A stretch of 45,541 nucleotides of DNA. It comes from an uncultured Parabacteroides sp. GTDB lineage: Bacteria; Bacteroidota; Bacteroidia; Bacteroidales; Tannerellaceae. Numbering within the stretch: position 1 is the first letter of the stretch; each line of letters opens with the position of its first letter. Location: positions 1 to 45,541 of the forward strand of contig UQLN01000036.1 in assembly GCA_900541965.1 (NCBI GenBank), in the 5' to 3' direction. The notes under the pieces were generated by a model. The model was not told where the DNA came from. It ran no database searches and worked only from the letters and a program-made list of their open reading frames with translations. The translations under genes were made by a program, and so were the position numbers. Positions 32,809 through 42,607 of this stretch are shown piece by piece.

Positions 32809-34443
32809 ATGCAAAATAAATTCTGCCTACATGTTGGCCTCATTACTTTATTTCTCCTGATAATAGCAGTACCGGCTTTTTCTGAAAAGCCGGATACGGT
32901 AGAAAAGATACAGGCACTGATACATAAATCGGAGGAAATGCTAAAAGCAAATCCCTCCAAGGCTATTTATTATGCTAATTCTGCAATCTCGGAAGCACAG
33001 GGCTTAAAAGACAAAACGTATTTATCCATGGCACAAGCTACTTTGGGTGAAGCCTATATGAACCAAGGAGACTTCGACATGGGTTTTGAAGCAATTACCA
33101 ACGCTATGGAAAATTGCCCGGCGAAAAACGATACACTTAATGCTTATATCTATGTCCGCCTGTCCAGTTCCTATATTAAACTGAGGGACTTCCAAAAAGC
33201 ATTCGAATACGTGGACAAAGCGGCAGAGATTTATAAAGCGCTGAATGACTCTGCCAATCTTGCCGGATGTTATAACACGCGGGGGCTTATCTACATCCTC
33301 GTTCCAGATAATGTCAAAGCGGAAGAAAACTTTAAAACCTCACTTGCCATCAATCGTAAACTGGGTAACAAGAAACTGGTTGCCGCAAATCTGAATAACC
33401 TCTGCCTGTACGAAGGCAACTGCCAGGAAAAGATAGATATGCTACACGAAGCCATAGCAATCAATGATTCACTGAAAGCCATATGGTCTTTAGGAGAAAA
33501 TTATAATAATTTGGGGACCCAATATTTCTATGCGAAAGAATATGACAAAGCATTGGCGGCTCTCGATACAGCAAAAAGATACGCCCAAAAGATTAATGCC
33601 AAAGAACTCATTTCCGATAATCACCGCTATGCTTCTTGGGTCTATGCCGCCCAACAAAACTATCCGGAGGCTTACACGAACCTGTTGGAACTGTACAATA
33701 CAGAGCAAGAGTTACTGGCAAAAGACGAAATGCGTCAGATTGAACTGAATATCATCCAAAAACGCTTACGTGCAAAAGAACAGGCTATGCTGATGCAGGA
33801 GCAGGCTTTTCAAATCAAAAATTTAAGAATGCAGACACTGATTGCAGCTTTAGCGGCTATTGCAATCTTGTTAATACTACTATATGTATTACGTCATTCC
33901 CGTCAGCAAAAAAAGATACAGGCATTAGAAGCGGCAAAAAAACTGGATAGCCAGGAAAAAGAGCTGATTGCCCTGAAATTACAGAAAGCAGAGAGTGATA
34001 CACAAGCTGCACAAGCAGAACTGGATTACAGCCGGCAAGAACTGACCAACTTTGCATTTTTTGTACGGAGCAGAAACGATTTGCTTGCCAATATCCAGTC
34101 TATGATTAAAGACGGATATAAATTATCCGGTAAAGATATGGATACACACCTCAGAAGTATCAATGCTTATATTTCCCAGTTCAATGCTAAGAATTCGGAA
34201 ACGGAACTATTGATTGATAAAGTGAACGCCCGCTTCATAGGCAAACTGTCACAAATCCACCCGGATCTCTCCAAGAACGAGCAACGTCTTGCCTCCTTAT
34301 TAAGGATTGGTTTAAGCACAAAAGAAATTGCTTCAGTAATCGACTCCAACCAAAAAACTGTTAATATGGCTCGTTACCGACTTCGCAAACATTTAAATTT
34401 AGAAACAGATGAAAGTTTGACCGAATATATGAAAAGTATATAA
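32809..34443 (+). CDS. TPR membrane regulator with C-terminal LuxR-like HTH
   Basis: A 544-residue protein. A signal or anchor helix (about residues 8-25) is followed by a periplasmic tetratricopeptide-repeat array (about 30-320), a membrane helix (about 342-362, QTLIAALAAIAILLILLYVL), a cytoplasmic coiled coil rich in Lys, Gln and Glu (about 365-415), and a C-terminal helix-turn-helix (about 485-540; STKEIASVIDSNQKTVNMAR is LuxR-like). The design puts a periplasmic sensor and a DNA-binding domain in one chain, a pattern found beside SusCD loci in Bacteroidetes. It lies 181 bp upstream of susC in the same direction and probably controls the locus. The signal is unknown. Confidence 0.83.
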   Translation: MQNKFCLHVGLITLFLLIIAVPAFSEKPDTVEKIQALIHKSEEMLKANPSKAIYYANSAISEAQGLKDKTYLSMAQATLGEAYMNQGDFDMGFEAITNAMENCPAKNDTLNAYIYVRLSSSYIKLRDFQKAFEYVDKAAEIYKALNDSANLAGCYNTRGLIYILVPDNVKAEENFKTSLAINRKLGNKKLVAANLNNLCLYEGNCQEKIDMLHEAIAINDSLKAIWSLGENYNNLGTQYFYAKEYDKALAALDTAKRYAQKINAKELISDNHRYASWVYAAQQNYPEAYTNLLELYNTEQELLAKDEMRQIELNIIQKRLRAKEQAMLMQEQAFQIKNLRMQTLIAALAAIAILLILLYVLRHSRQQKKIQALEAAKKLDSQEKELIALKLQKAESDTQAAQAELDYSRQELTNFAFFVRSRNDLLANIQSMIKDGYKLSGKDMDTHLRSINAYISQFNAKNSETELLIDKVNARFIGKLSQIHPDLSKNEQRLASLLRIGLSTKEIASVIDSNQKTVNMARYRLRKHLNLETDESLTEYMKSI

Positions 34444-34558
34444 ATGTAGTACTTCAAAATAATTAAATACCAATAAAACAAACTATTAACAACAGCCATG
34501 TAGATAAAAACTTAAGTAATATTCCCCATTTGTAGAGATTAGATAGGTCGCTAAACCA

Positions 34559-34589
34559 TTGACAAGACTTAAAACAAAGGTTATTCTTG
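34559..34589 (+). promoter_or_regulatory. Probable promoter of susC
   Basis: TTG (34559-34561), then 20 bp, then TATTCTTG (34582-34589), one mismatch from TAnnTTTG. It lies 35 bp before the susC ATG. The weak -7 fits a regulated promoter. Confidence 0.45.
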
Positions 34590-34624
34590 CGAAAAAATTT
34601 ATTAATCTTTTCAAATCAAAAACC

Positions 34625-37600
34625 ATGGGAATATCATTAAGTAACCACCGGAAAACATCCGGTTCGCTTCTAAAAGCTACCACATTGCTGGTACTTCTTT
34701 CCCTTTTTCCATTCTTTGGCTTTGCCCAGGAAATAAACGTAAAAGGTGTTGTTTATGATGAAACAGGCTTGCCTGCTATCGGTGTGAATATCCTGAAAAA
34801 AGGGACAACGATAGGTACTATTACAGATGCAGACGGTAAATACGAAATCGCTGCACAAAAAGGAGACATCCTCGTCTTTTCTTATATAGGATATACCTCG
34901 CAGGAAATTCCCTATAACGGACAATCCAAACTGGACATTAAACTTCAGGAAGATACCGAAAAACTGGACGAAGTGGTCGTTATCGGTTACGGTACGATGA
35001 AAAAGAGCGACTTAACCGGAGCTATTTCATCCGTAGATGTGGAAGAACTGACCAGTCGTGCCACAACCAACCCAGCCGAAGCATTACAAGGACGCGTTGC
35101 CGGTGTAAATATCCAGAAACAGGGAGGTAATGCCGGAGCAGGCATCACTGTAAAAATCCGTGGTGTAAAATCATTTAGCGATGACCAACAACCGCTATAT
35201 ATCATCGATGGTTTCCCTGGTGATATCAGCAATGTTAACCCACAGGACATTTCCTCTATGGAAGTATTGAAAGACGGTGCCGCAGCTGCTATCTATGGTT
35301 CGAGAGCTGCCAACGGTGTTATCATGATTACAACGAAGAACGGTAAGAAAGGTGATTTGAAAGTAGACCTGAATGCTTACCTGAATTTCTCTTCGGTTGC
35401 TAAAAAGCTGGAACTGCTGGATTCGGAAGGTTACGTACAAGTTCATAAACAGATGTATGATAACTACTATGCACAATACAACAAAACCCCGAATTATCCG
35501 GGATATATCACTGGTTACCTGGCAAACCCGTCCAAATATGCCAATACAAACTGGCAGGACGAAATCTTCCGCCACGGTCTGACACAAAACTATCAGGTCA
35601 GCGTACGCGGAGGTTCGGAAAAAGCCCGCTACTCCGTTTCTTACAATCACTCTGACGATAAAGGTATCTTACTGGGTAACAATTTCCGCCAGGACAATGC
35701 CCGTATGAAACTCGCCGTTACTAAAAACATTTTCGATCTGGATGCAAATATGGCATTCATGGCTAAAAATGAGAAACAACCTCAATATAAACTGAAAGAA
35801 GCCTACGGCATCTCTCCCCTTGTTCCGGTGTACGATGAAAATGCCCCCTCCGGCTACGGACTAACCGACCATGATGGTCTGCCAAGCAATCGTAACGTTT
35901 TAGCAGATAACGAATTCCGCAAAGCTGAAGGTAAAACATATAATATCGATGCAAATGTTTCTATCACCGCCCATTTAGCTGAATGGCTGACTTTCAAAAC
36001 CGCTTATTCTTACCGTGGTGAAAACTACCGCTACGCCAGACATATGCCGGCTTATGTGGCAGACATCAAACAAAAACAGGACTATCCTACCCAATACGAA
36101 AAGAGTTACTATTGGGAAGAACAGACCATCGACAACGTATTGAACTTCGACAAAACGTTCGGTTCCCACTCGCTGAATGTAATGGCCGGTAGTTCCATCC
36201 AGTTGTACGATTATACATGGAATGAAGTACAGGTAGAAGGAAAAAATACCGTGTATGAAGTAAAAGACGGCAAACTGGTAACAAACGAAGTCTCCGCCGG
36301 TTTCCTTGACCAGAACTTCGCAACAATCGGTGCAGGCAAAGGCGGCACTTATTCCGGCGACGGTTCCATCTCCAAATACAGACGTGCCTCTTTCTTCGGA
36401 CGTGTCAATTACTCCTATGCAGGCCGTTATATGATTCAGGCTACCGTACGTGCCGATGGTTCTTCCAAATTCAGCAAAGATAACCGTTGGGGTACATTCC
36501 CTTCCGTAGCTGTAGGATGGAGAATTTCCGAAGAAGAATTCTTCCCGAAAGAGAGTGTAATCAGTAACCTGAAACTTCGTGCCAGCTGGGGACGCCTGGG
36601 TAATGAAATGGCGCTGAAATACTATGATTTCCTGACATTGATCACTACAGACAATACAATGAACCAGGGTTCCGTACAGGGAAGCGGTTCTTCTCCATGG
36701 CCGGGAAGCATTGCAAACGGCTTATCGGAACGTAACCTGAAATGGGAAACAACAGATACCAAAAACATCGGATTGGACTATGGATTATTCAACGGACGTT
36801 TATCCGGTGCTATCAACTACTATTACAACAAGACAGAGGATATGTTAATCACAAAGAAACTCCCTCTCTCTGTTGGTCTGCAAAACCCGACTCTGAATGT
36901 AGGTAAGATACGTAATGCAGGTTTCGAACTGGAAGTAAACTGGGCTGACAAAAAAGGCGGCTGGGACTACAATGTAGGTTTGAACCTGACAACCACCGAC
37001 AACAAAGTACTGGAACTGTCCGACAAAGGACAAGCCCTTTACGGAAGCGGTTTGAAATGGGGAACAGAACACTTCCCGACCCAGACACGCGAAGGATCGC
37101 CTATCTCTTCATTCTTCCTGTACCGCACCGACGGCATCTTCCAGAGCGACCAGGAAGCCGCAGCCTACGTTAACAGCAAAGGACAACGTTTGCAACCGAA
37201 CGCTAAGGCAGGAGATCTCCGTTTTCGGGACGTAAACGGAGATGGTGTCATCGACGATGACGACAAAGAATTTTGCGGTTCCGGTATGCCGAAAGTGGAA
37301 GTCAACTTATCAGCCGGAGCGTCTTTCAAAGGTTTCGATGCTTCCGTATTGTTGGGAAGCGGCTGGGGACATAAATTATATAACGGTAACCGCTACTTCT
37401 TCGAAGGCATGAGTTCCGGAACAAATATGTTAACTTCTACATTAAACGCATGGACACCGCAAAATACAAACACAGATGTGCCTCGTGCCGTATTGCAGGA
37501 CCCGAACAACAACTCACGTGAGAGTGACCGCTTCCTCGAAAACGGCAACTTCATCCGTCTTCGCCAGTTGCAAATCGGTTATACACTGCCTTCTTCCATT

Positions 37601-37783
37601 ATGAAGAAAGCAATGATAGACCGTCTGAGAATCTATGTTAGCGGTGAAAACCTGTTCACCATCACAAAATACAGCGGTATCGACCCGGAATTTTCTACAT
37701 CAAGCATCCTGAATACAGGTGTCGACAAAGAAATCTATCCGTTCACCCGCTCTTATATCGTAGGTTTACAACTTACATTCTAA
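34625..37783 (+). CDS. SusC/RagA-family TonB-dependent outer-membrane transporter
   Basis: A 1052-residue SusC-type receptor. The start at 34625 gives a normal signal peptide ending FFGFAQ; the longer reading from 34559 would begin inside the promoter. The order is: signal, carboxypeptidase-regulatory-like domain (about residues 37-115, VKGVVYDETGLPAIGVNI), TonB-box-like and plug region (EVVVIGYGTMKKSDLTGAI; ALQGRVAGV; QPLYIIDGFPGDI; AIYGSRAANGVIMITTK), then the 22-strand barrel ending in LQLTF. No N-terminal STN domain is present, so regulation by an anti-sigma factor is not expected; the upstream TPR/HTH protein is the better candidate. It imports oligosaccharides with its SusD partner. Confidence 0.95.
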   Translation: MGISLSNHRKTSGSLLKATTLLVLLSLFPFFGFAQEINVKGVVYDETGLPAIGVNILKKGTTIGTITDADGKYEIAAQKGDILVFSYIGYTSQEIPYNGQSKLDIKLQEDTEKLDEVVVIGYGTMKKSDLTGAISSVDVEELTSRATTNPAEALQGRVAGVNIQKQGGNAGAGITVKIRGVKSFSDDQQPLYIIDGFPGDISNVNPQDISSMEVLKDGAAAAIYGSRAANGVIMITTKNGKKGDLKVDLNAYLNFSSVAKKLELLDSEGYVQVHKQMYDNYYAQYNKTPNYPGYITGYLANPSKYANTNWQDEIFRHGLTQNYQVSVRGGSEKARYSVSYNHSDDKGILLGNNFRQDNARMKLAVTKNIFDLDANMAFMAKNEKQPQYKLKEAYGISPLVPVYDENAPSGYGLTDHDGLPSNRNVLADNEFRKAEGKTYNIDANVSITAHLAEWLTFKTAYSYRGENYRYARHMPAYVADIKQKQDYPTQYEKSYYWEEQTIDNVLNFDKTFGSHSLNVMAGSSIQLYDYTWNEVQVEGKNTVYEVKDGKLVTNEVSAGFLDQNFATIGAGKGGTYSGDGSISKYRRASFFGRVNYSYAGRYMIQATVRADGSSKFSKDNRWGTFPSVAVGWRISEEEFFPKESVISNLKLRASWGRLGNEMALKYYDFLTLITTDNTMNQGSVQGSGSSPWPGSIANGLSERNLKWETTDTKNIGLDYGLFNGRLSGAINYYYNKTEDMLITKKLPLSVGLQNPTLNVGKIRNAGFELEVNWADKKGGWDYNVGLNLTTTDNKVLELSDKGQALYGSGLKWGTEHFPTQTREGSPISSFFLYRTDGIFQSDQEAAAYVNSKGQRLQPNAKAGDLRFRDVNGDGVIDDDDKEFCGSGMPKVEVNLSAGASFKGFDASVLLGSGWGHKLYNGNRYFFEGMSSGTNMLTSTLNAWTPQNTNTDVPRAVLQDPNNNSRESDRFLENGNFIRLRQLQIGYTLPSSIMKKAMIDRLRIYVSGENLFTITKYSGIDPEFSTSSILNTGVDKEIYPFTRSYIVGLQLTF

Positions 37784-37810
37784 TTCATTCACCATAAAAA
37801 GAAGATAACG

Positions 37811-39355
37811 ATGAAAAAAATCAATTATATAGTTGCCGCCCTCCTGTTTATGGGAGCAACGACCGGTTGCGATGATTTCCTGACAGTGGAATCGCCGGAC
37901 CAGCTGACCACCGATACGTTCTGGAGAGATGTTAATGATGCCGAATCCGCCATGGCAGCCGCCTATGCCCCGATGGAAGGTTCGATAGATACCTATAGCT
38001 TTGCTGAAATCCACTGGCCGGTGGAAGCATACCGCGAAGACATCGTAGAGTTAGGTTCGGACGCTTTAAACTACCCGAATTGGGTGGAACTCGCCAATTT
38101 CACCTACACTAACGGTAACACACAGTTCACTTACTACTGGCAGGAAAACTACCGGGGTATCAACTACTGCAACCAGATTCTGGAAAACGTACCGAACATT
38201 CCTGCCGACAAAATCACAGACGAAGAACGGACATCCCTTTTGGCTGAAGCTCATTTCCTTCGTGGCTATTATCATCTGAAACTCCAGTTAAACTGGGAAC
38301 AGATCATCATCCGGGATAAATATATCAAAGATACGGAAGGGCTGAACAAAGCACTGTCCACACGTTCGGACTCTTGGGATTTTATCATTGATGAATTTAC
38401 CCAAGCGACTAAACTGCCGTCGGAACGCGGTTCGGATAAACTGGGACGTGCCACAAGCGGAGCCGCTTATGCTTATCTGGGCTGGGCTCACCTTACACGT
38501 GCTTATGAAGAACCGGCAAAGAAAGACGCCGAACTGGATGCAGCACTTACTGCTTTCAATGAAGTAAAAGGATACGGACTGGTTGACGATCCCAGCACTT
38601 TATTCGACGGGACCAATAAAAACTCGAAAGAAAGCGTATTCGAACTGCAACTGAGTATGTCGGATGCCAGCGGTGCCTGGTATAAAACACAATTACACCG
38701 TTGGATCGGCTGTTCAGAACTCTGGGGATGGGATGAAATCCTGCCAAGCGACATGTTGATGGAAGAATACATGAAAGAAGGTAAAATCGCCACAACCGGA
38801 CGCTACGACAGCCGTTTGTACCAGACCATCTTCTACCAGTGCGACTATTTCAATGACCCGGATGCCGGACGTGTATATGGCGACATCTACGACCATTGGT
38901 TCTGCGAATTTGATGAAGATGATAATCCTATTGAAGGCACAGCCTACAACAAACCAGCTTTCCGCAAACTGATGCCCGCCAATTACGAAGGGCTGGCTGC
39001 CAATTATTTCGCCCCGAATATTCCTCTGATGCGTTATTCCAACGTATTGCTTATGAAAGCAGAAGTCCTGAACGAACTGAACCGTACCCCGGAAGCTATC
39101 TTGCTGATCGACGAAGTACGCGAACGCGCCGATATGCCTAAAATGACAGGCACATCCAAACAAGCGGTCCAGGCTCAGATCGAACACGAACGTATCCTGG
39201 AATTCCCGTTGGAAAACATGCGTTTCTATGACCTGCGCCGTTGGGGTAAGACCAAAGACGCTTTACAGGCGGTAGGACGTAATTTCAATCCGGAGAAAAA
39301 CAACTTCTATCCGGTTCCCCTGCAAGAAATAAATTCTAACGGAGCATTGAACTGA
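37811..39355 (+). CDS. SusD/RagB-family glycan-binding lipoprotein
   Basis: A 514-residue lipoprotein (Cys20 in ATTGCDDF). The N-terminal SusD-like TPR region (TFWRDVNDAESAMAAAYAPM) and the C-terminal RagB pattern (RYSNVLLMKAEVLNEL; ERILEFPLENMRFYDLRRWG) are intact. It caps the SusC barrel and binds oligosaccharides at the cell surface. It lies 27 bp after susC. A hairpin follows before the GH2 gene. No SusE/F-like gene is present. Confidence 0.95.
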   Translation: MKKINYIVAALLFMGATTGCDDFLTVESPDQLTTDTFWRDVNDAESAMAAAYAPMEGSIDTYSFAEIHWPVEAYREDIVELGSDALNYPNWVELANFTYTNGNTQFTYYWQENYRGINYCNQILENVPNIPADKITDEERTSLLAEAHFLRGYYHLKLQLNWEQIIIRDKYIKDTEGLNKALSTRSDSWDFIIDEFTQATKLPSERGSDKLGRATSGAAYAYLGWAHLTRAYEEPAKKDAELDAALTAFNEVKGYGLVDDPSTLFDGTNKNSKESVFELQLSMSDASGAWYKTQLHRWIGCSELWGWDEILPSDMLMEEYMKEGKIATTGRYDSRLYQTIFYQCDYFNDPDAGRVYGDIYDHWFCEFDEDDNPIEGTAYNKPAFRKLMPANYEGLAANYFAPNIPLMRYSNVLLMKAEVLNELNRTPEAILLIDEVRERADMPKMTGTSKQAVQAQIEHERILEFPLENMRFYDLRRWGKTKDALQAVGRNFNPEKNNFYPVPLQEINSNGALN

Positions 39356-39413
39356 TATGAAGGTAAAACCTATCAATCATACCTAATAAATAGACACATT
39401 CTTAGTATTTAAC

Positions 39414-39452
39414 GGAGGTGGTTGCAAAAAGATTTTTGTAACCCCTCCTTTT
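39414..39452 (+). terminator. Hairpin between susD and the GH2 gene
   Basis: GGAGGTGGTTGCAAAAA pairs with TTTTTGTAACCCCTCC around a two-base turn, with one bulge and one wobble, followed by TTTT. It could terminate or attenuate transcription so that susCD mRNA exceeds that of the enzymes. Confidence 0.6.
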
Positions 39453-39474
39453 CCTTCCAAAGACTAAAACAGTT

Positions 39475-42400
39475 ATGAGACAATTCTATCTTACGACATA
39501 TGCCTTATTAACTTGCTTACTCGTCCAGGCACAGCCCAAAGAATGGGAAAACCAACGAGTGAATCAAATCAACCGGGAACCTATCCATGCCCATTTTGTT
39601 CCGTATGCTTCGGAAAAAGCAGCATTGGCTAAAGACGCCTCAGCCGAACGACGCCATTCGTTGAACGGGACATGGAAATTCCATTTCGCTAAAAACCCGG
39701 ATTCCCGTCCGGTAACCTTCTACGAGGAAGGATTCGATGTTTCCGGCTGGAAAAATATTGACGTTCCCGGCAGTTGGGAATTACAAGGGTTCGATGCTCC
39801 GATTTATACGGATACACGCTACCCGTTCCCTGCCAATCCGCCTCATGTACCCACCGACTATAATCCGGTAGGCTCGTACGTAACCACCTTCACGGTTCCC
39901 GAGAACTTTAAAGGAGAAGATATATTATTGCATTTCGGAGGCGTGGAATCCGCCTATTACTGCTGGATAAACGGGCAGTTCGTCGGATACAGCGAAGACA
40001 GCCGCCTGCCTTCCGAATACCTGATTAACAAATACCTGAAACCGGGAGAGAACAAATTGGCTGTAGAAGTATACCGCTATAGCGACGGCTCTTATCTGGA
40101 AGGACAGGACTATTGGAAATACAGCGGCATCGAACGCAATGTCATGCTGATAGCCCGTCCCAAGGTGCGGATAAAAGACTTCGAACTCCTTGCCGACCTC
40201 CAAAATGAATATAAGGACGGCGCTTTCCAAATCAAATTCACCTTGGACAACCGACAGAACGTAAAAGGTTCCACCATACAACTAAAGATACTGGACGGCA
40301 ACAAAGAAATCGCCTCTGCCCGGCTGACCGCACGAAGCAATGCAGACACCCTGCTCACCTTTGCCAAAGACTTCCCGGATGTAAAACGCTGGACAGCGGA
40401 AACGCCCAACCTCTATACCTTGGTTGTAAATACCTTGAACAAGAAAGGAGCAGTTACCGAATCTTTCGTTCAACGCTTCGGCTTCCGTAAGGTAGAAATG
40501 AAACACGGCATGCTGCATGTAAACGGAACCCCCATCCTGATAAAAGGAGTAAACCGCCACGAACACGACATGCACAAAGGACGCTCCATCTCCGTTGAAA
40601 GCATGATACAGGATATCCGCCTAATGAAACAATTCAACATCAACGCCGTTCGCTGTTGCCACTATCCGAATTATGAGGAATGGTACGAACTGTGCAACGA
40701 ATACGGTATCTATCTGGTAGACGAAGCCAATCTGGAATCCCACGGGATGATGGATACGGAAGAAGGGACGCTTGCCAATATGGACGGATGGGACATTCCT
40801 TTCATGGAACGTATGGAGCGCATGGTGGAACGCGATAAAAACGTAACAGCCATCATCACCTGGAGCCTGGGTAACGAATCGGGCTACGGCAAACATTTTG
40901 AAACCATCTACCACTGGACAAAGAAACGCGACGCAAGCCGCCCGGTACAGTACGAAGGAGGAGGCGTGAAAGGCCTATCCGATATCTATTGCCCGATGTA
41001 CGGACGTATCTGGCTGCTCCGCCAATGGGCGAACCAACGGCAACAGCGCCCGCTTATCCTCTGCGAATATGCACATGCCATGGGTAACAGCGTGGGCAAC
41101 CTGAACGACTACTGGGAACTTATCTACAAATACGATAACCTGCAAGGCGGCTTTATCTGGGACTGGGTAGACCAGACCTTTGCCATCAAAGACAAAAAAG
41201 GGCACGACATACAGGCATATGGCGGCGACATGGGATTTGTCGGCATCGTAAACGACTCTAACTTCTGTGCAAACGGACTTGTAGCAGCCGACCGCTCCCT
41301 GCATCCGCATATTTGGGAAGTCAAAAAAGTGTACCAGTATATCCATTTCAAGGGCATCCCCTTCACGGCAAACCGCATCCGGGTAACCAACTATCACGAT
41401 TTCGTATCCTCCGATTGCTACGATTACGCCTGGGCGGTAAAAGCAGACGGAAAGACCCTGTTCGAAGGGAAACTGGATGTCCCGGTTATCGCTCCCCATC
41501 AATCGGCGGAAGTAGTTGTTCCCATGCCTGAAATCCAACCGGAAGCAGGTACGGAATACTTCCTTCATCTTTCGGCACGGACCAAACAAGACACACCTCT
41601 GGTTCCCAAAGGGCATCTTGCCGCCTCCGAACAATGGCAATTGCCGGTTCAGGCACGCGCCGTATCACCAGAAAAAGCTACCGGTACCTTGACGATTGAG
41701 GAAACGCCCGAAAGCATTCACATAACAGGCAACTCCGTATCCCTGTCTTTCTCTAAAGCCAGCGGCGAAATGGACAGTTACCGCATAGGTGGAAAAGAAT
41801 ACCTGCAGGAAGGACTTCGCCCGAATTTCTGGCGCGGACTGACCGACAATGACGTGGCAAATGGCATGGACGAACGTTGTGGCACATGGAAATCGGCAGG
41901 AGATAAATTACAGTTGACCGATATTTCCATCCAACCATCCGCAGGAAAAGAACAGGTGACCATCCGCTCCGCTTATAAAATGCCGGAACAGGATGCCCAA
42001 ACCCTGATTACCTACACGGTGTATGCAGACGGTGTAGTCAAGACGGACTTTGCCTTCACTCCGGGCGAAAAGGTACTGCCGGAAATCCCCCGTGTCGGCA
42101 TGCGTATGATACTGAAAGGGGAATACGACCAAATGACCTGGTTCGGTCGCGGACCGCAGGAAAACTATTGGGACCGCAAATCCGGCGCCGATATAGACCT
42201 GTATAAAGCATCTGTCTGGGAACAATACCATCCGTATGTCCGCGCACAGGAAACCGCCAACAAAACCGATGTGCGTTGGGCTGCCTTGCAGAACAAGGAT
42301 GGCGAAGGACTTCTGGTTAAAACCGCCAGCCACCCACTGAACGTAAGTGCCTGGAATTTCCCGATGAAGGACATCGAATATATCCCGTCCATGATTCGGC

Positions 42401-42606
42401 ATATCCACGGCGGAAGCATTGAAAAGAAAGATATGGTCTGGTTGAACATAGACAGCAAACAAATGGGTGTGGGAGGCGACAATACCTGGGGAGCACAGAC
42501 GCACCCGGAATATACCATCACTCCGGAAGCCCAAAGCTACAGCTTCTACCTGATTCCGGTCGACCGGCAAACAGACCTTGTGAAACAAGCTAAACTAAGC
42601 AGATAA
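39475..42606 (+). CDS. Beta-galactosidase, glycoside hydrolase family 2 (LacZ type)
   Basis: A 1043-residue GH2 enzyme with a cleavable signal peptide (TCLLVQAQ). The order is sugar-binding (SLNGTWKFHFAKNP; IDVPGSWELQGFDAPIYTD), Ig-like, catalytic barrel and C-terminal small-chain domain (GRGPQENYWDRKSGADIDLY), as in LacZ. The acid/base Glu468 lies in SLGNESGYG and the nucleophile Glu531 in LCEYAHAMGN. It removes terminal beta-linked galactose from glycans in the periplasm. It belongs to the SusCD locus and ends one base before the next gene. Confidence 0.93.
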   Translation: MRQFYLTTYALLTCLLVQAQPKEWENQRVNQINREPIHAHFVPYASEKAALAKDASAERRHSLNGTWKFHFAKNPDSRPVTFYEEGFDVSGWKNIDVPGSWELQGFDAPIYTDTRYPFPANPPHVPTDYNPVGSYVTTFTVPENFKGEDILLHFGGVESAYYCWINGQFVGYSEDSRLPSEYLINKYLKPGENKLAVEVYRYSDGSYLEGQDYWKYSGIERNVMLIARPKVRIKDFELLADLQNEYKDGAFQIKFTLDNRQNVKGSTIQLKILDGNKEIASARLTARSNADTLLTFAKDFPDVKRWTAETPNLYTLVVNTLNKKGAVTESFVQRFGFRKVEMKHGMLHVNGTPILIKGVNRHEHDMHKGRSISVESMIQDIRLMKQFNINAVRCCHYPNYEEWYELCNEYGIYLVDEANLESHGMMDTEEGTLANMDGWDIPFMERMERMVERDKNVTAIITWSLGNESGYGKHFETIYHWTKKRDASRPVQYEGGGVKGLSDIYCPMYGRIWLLRQWANQRQQRPLILCEYAHAMGNSVGNLNDYWELIYKYDNLQGGFIWDWVDQTFAIKDKKGHDIQAYGGDMGFVGIVNDSNFCANGLVAADRSLHPHIWEVKKVYQYIHFKGIPFTANRIRVTNYHDFVSSDCYDYAWAVKADGKTLFEGKLDVPVIAPHQSAEVVVPMPEIQPEAGTEYFLHLSARTKQDTPLVPKGHLAASEQWQLPVQARAVSPEKATGTLTIEETPESIHITGNSVSLSFSKASGEMDSYRIGGKEYLQEGLRPNFWRGLTDNDVANGMDERCGTWKSAGDKLQLTDISIQPSAGKEQVTIRSAYKMPEQDAQTLITYTVYADGVVKTDFAFTPGEKVLPEIPRVGMRMILKGEYDQMTWFGRGPQENYWDRKSGADIDLYKASVWEQYHPYVRAQETANKTDVRWAALQNKDGEGLLVKTASHPLNVSAWNFPMKDIEYIPSMIRHIHGGSIEKKDMVWLNIDSKQMGVGGDNTWGAQTHPEYTITPEAQSYSFYLIPVDRQTDLVKQAKLSR

Positions 42607-42607
42607 A

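Noticed and set aside
41908..42588. A 226-codon open frame antisense to the GH2 gene, and several others antisense in 40975-41640 and 43535-44059.
   Set aside because: They oppose conserved catalytic-domain coding sequence, show no family features and are explained by the codon bias of the sense genes.
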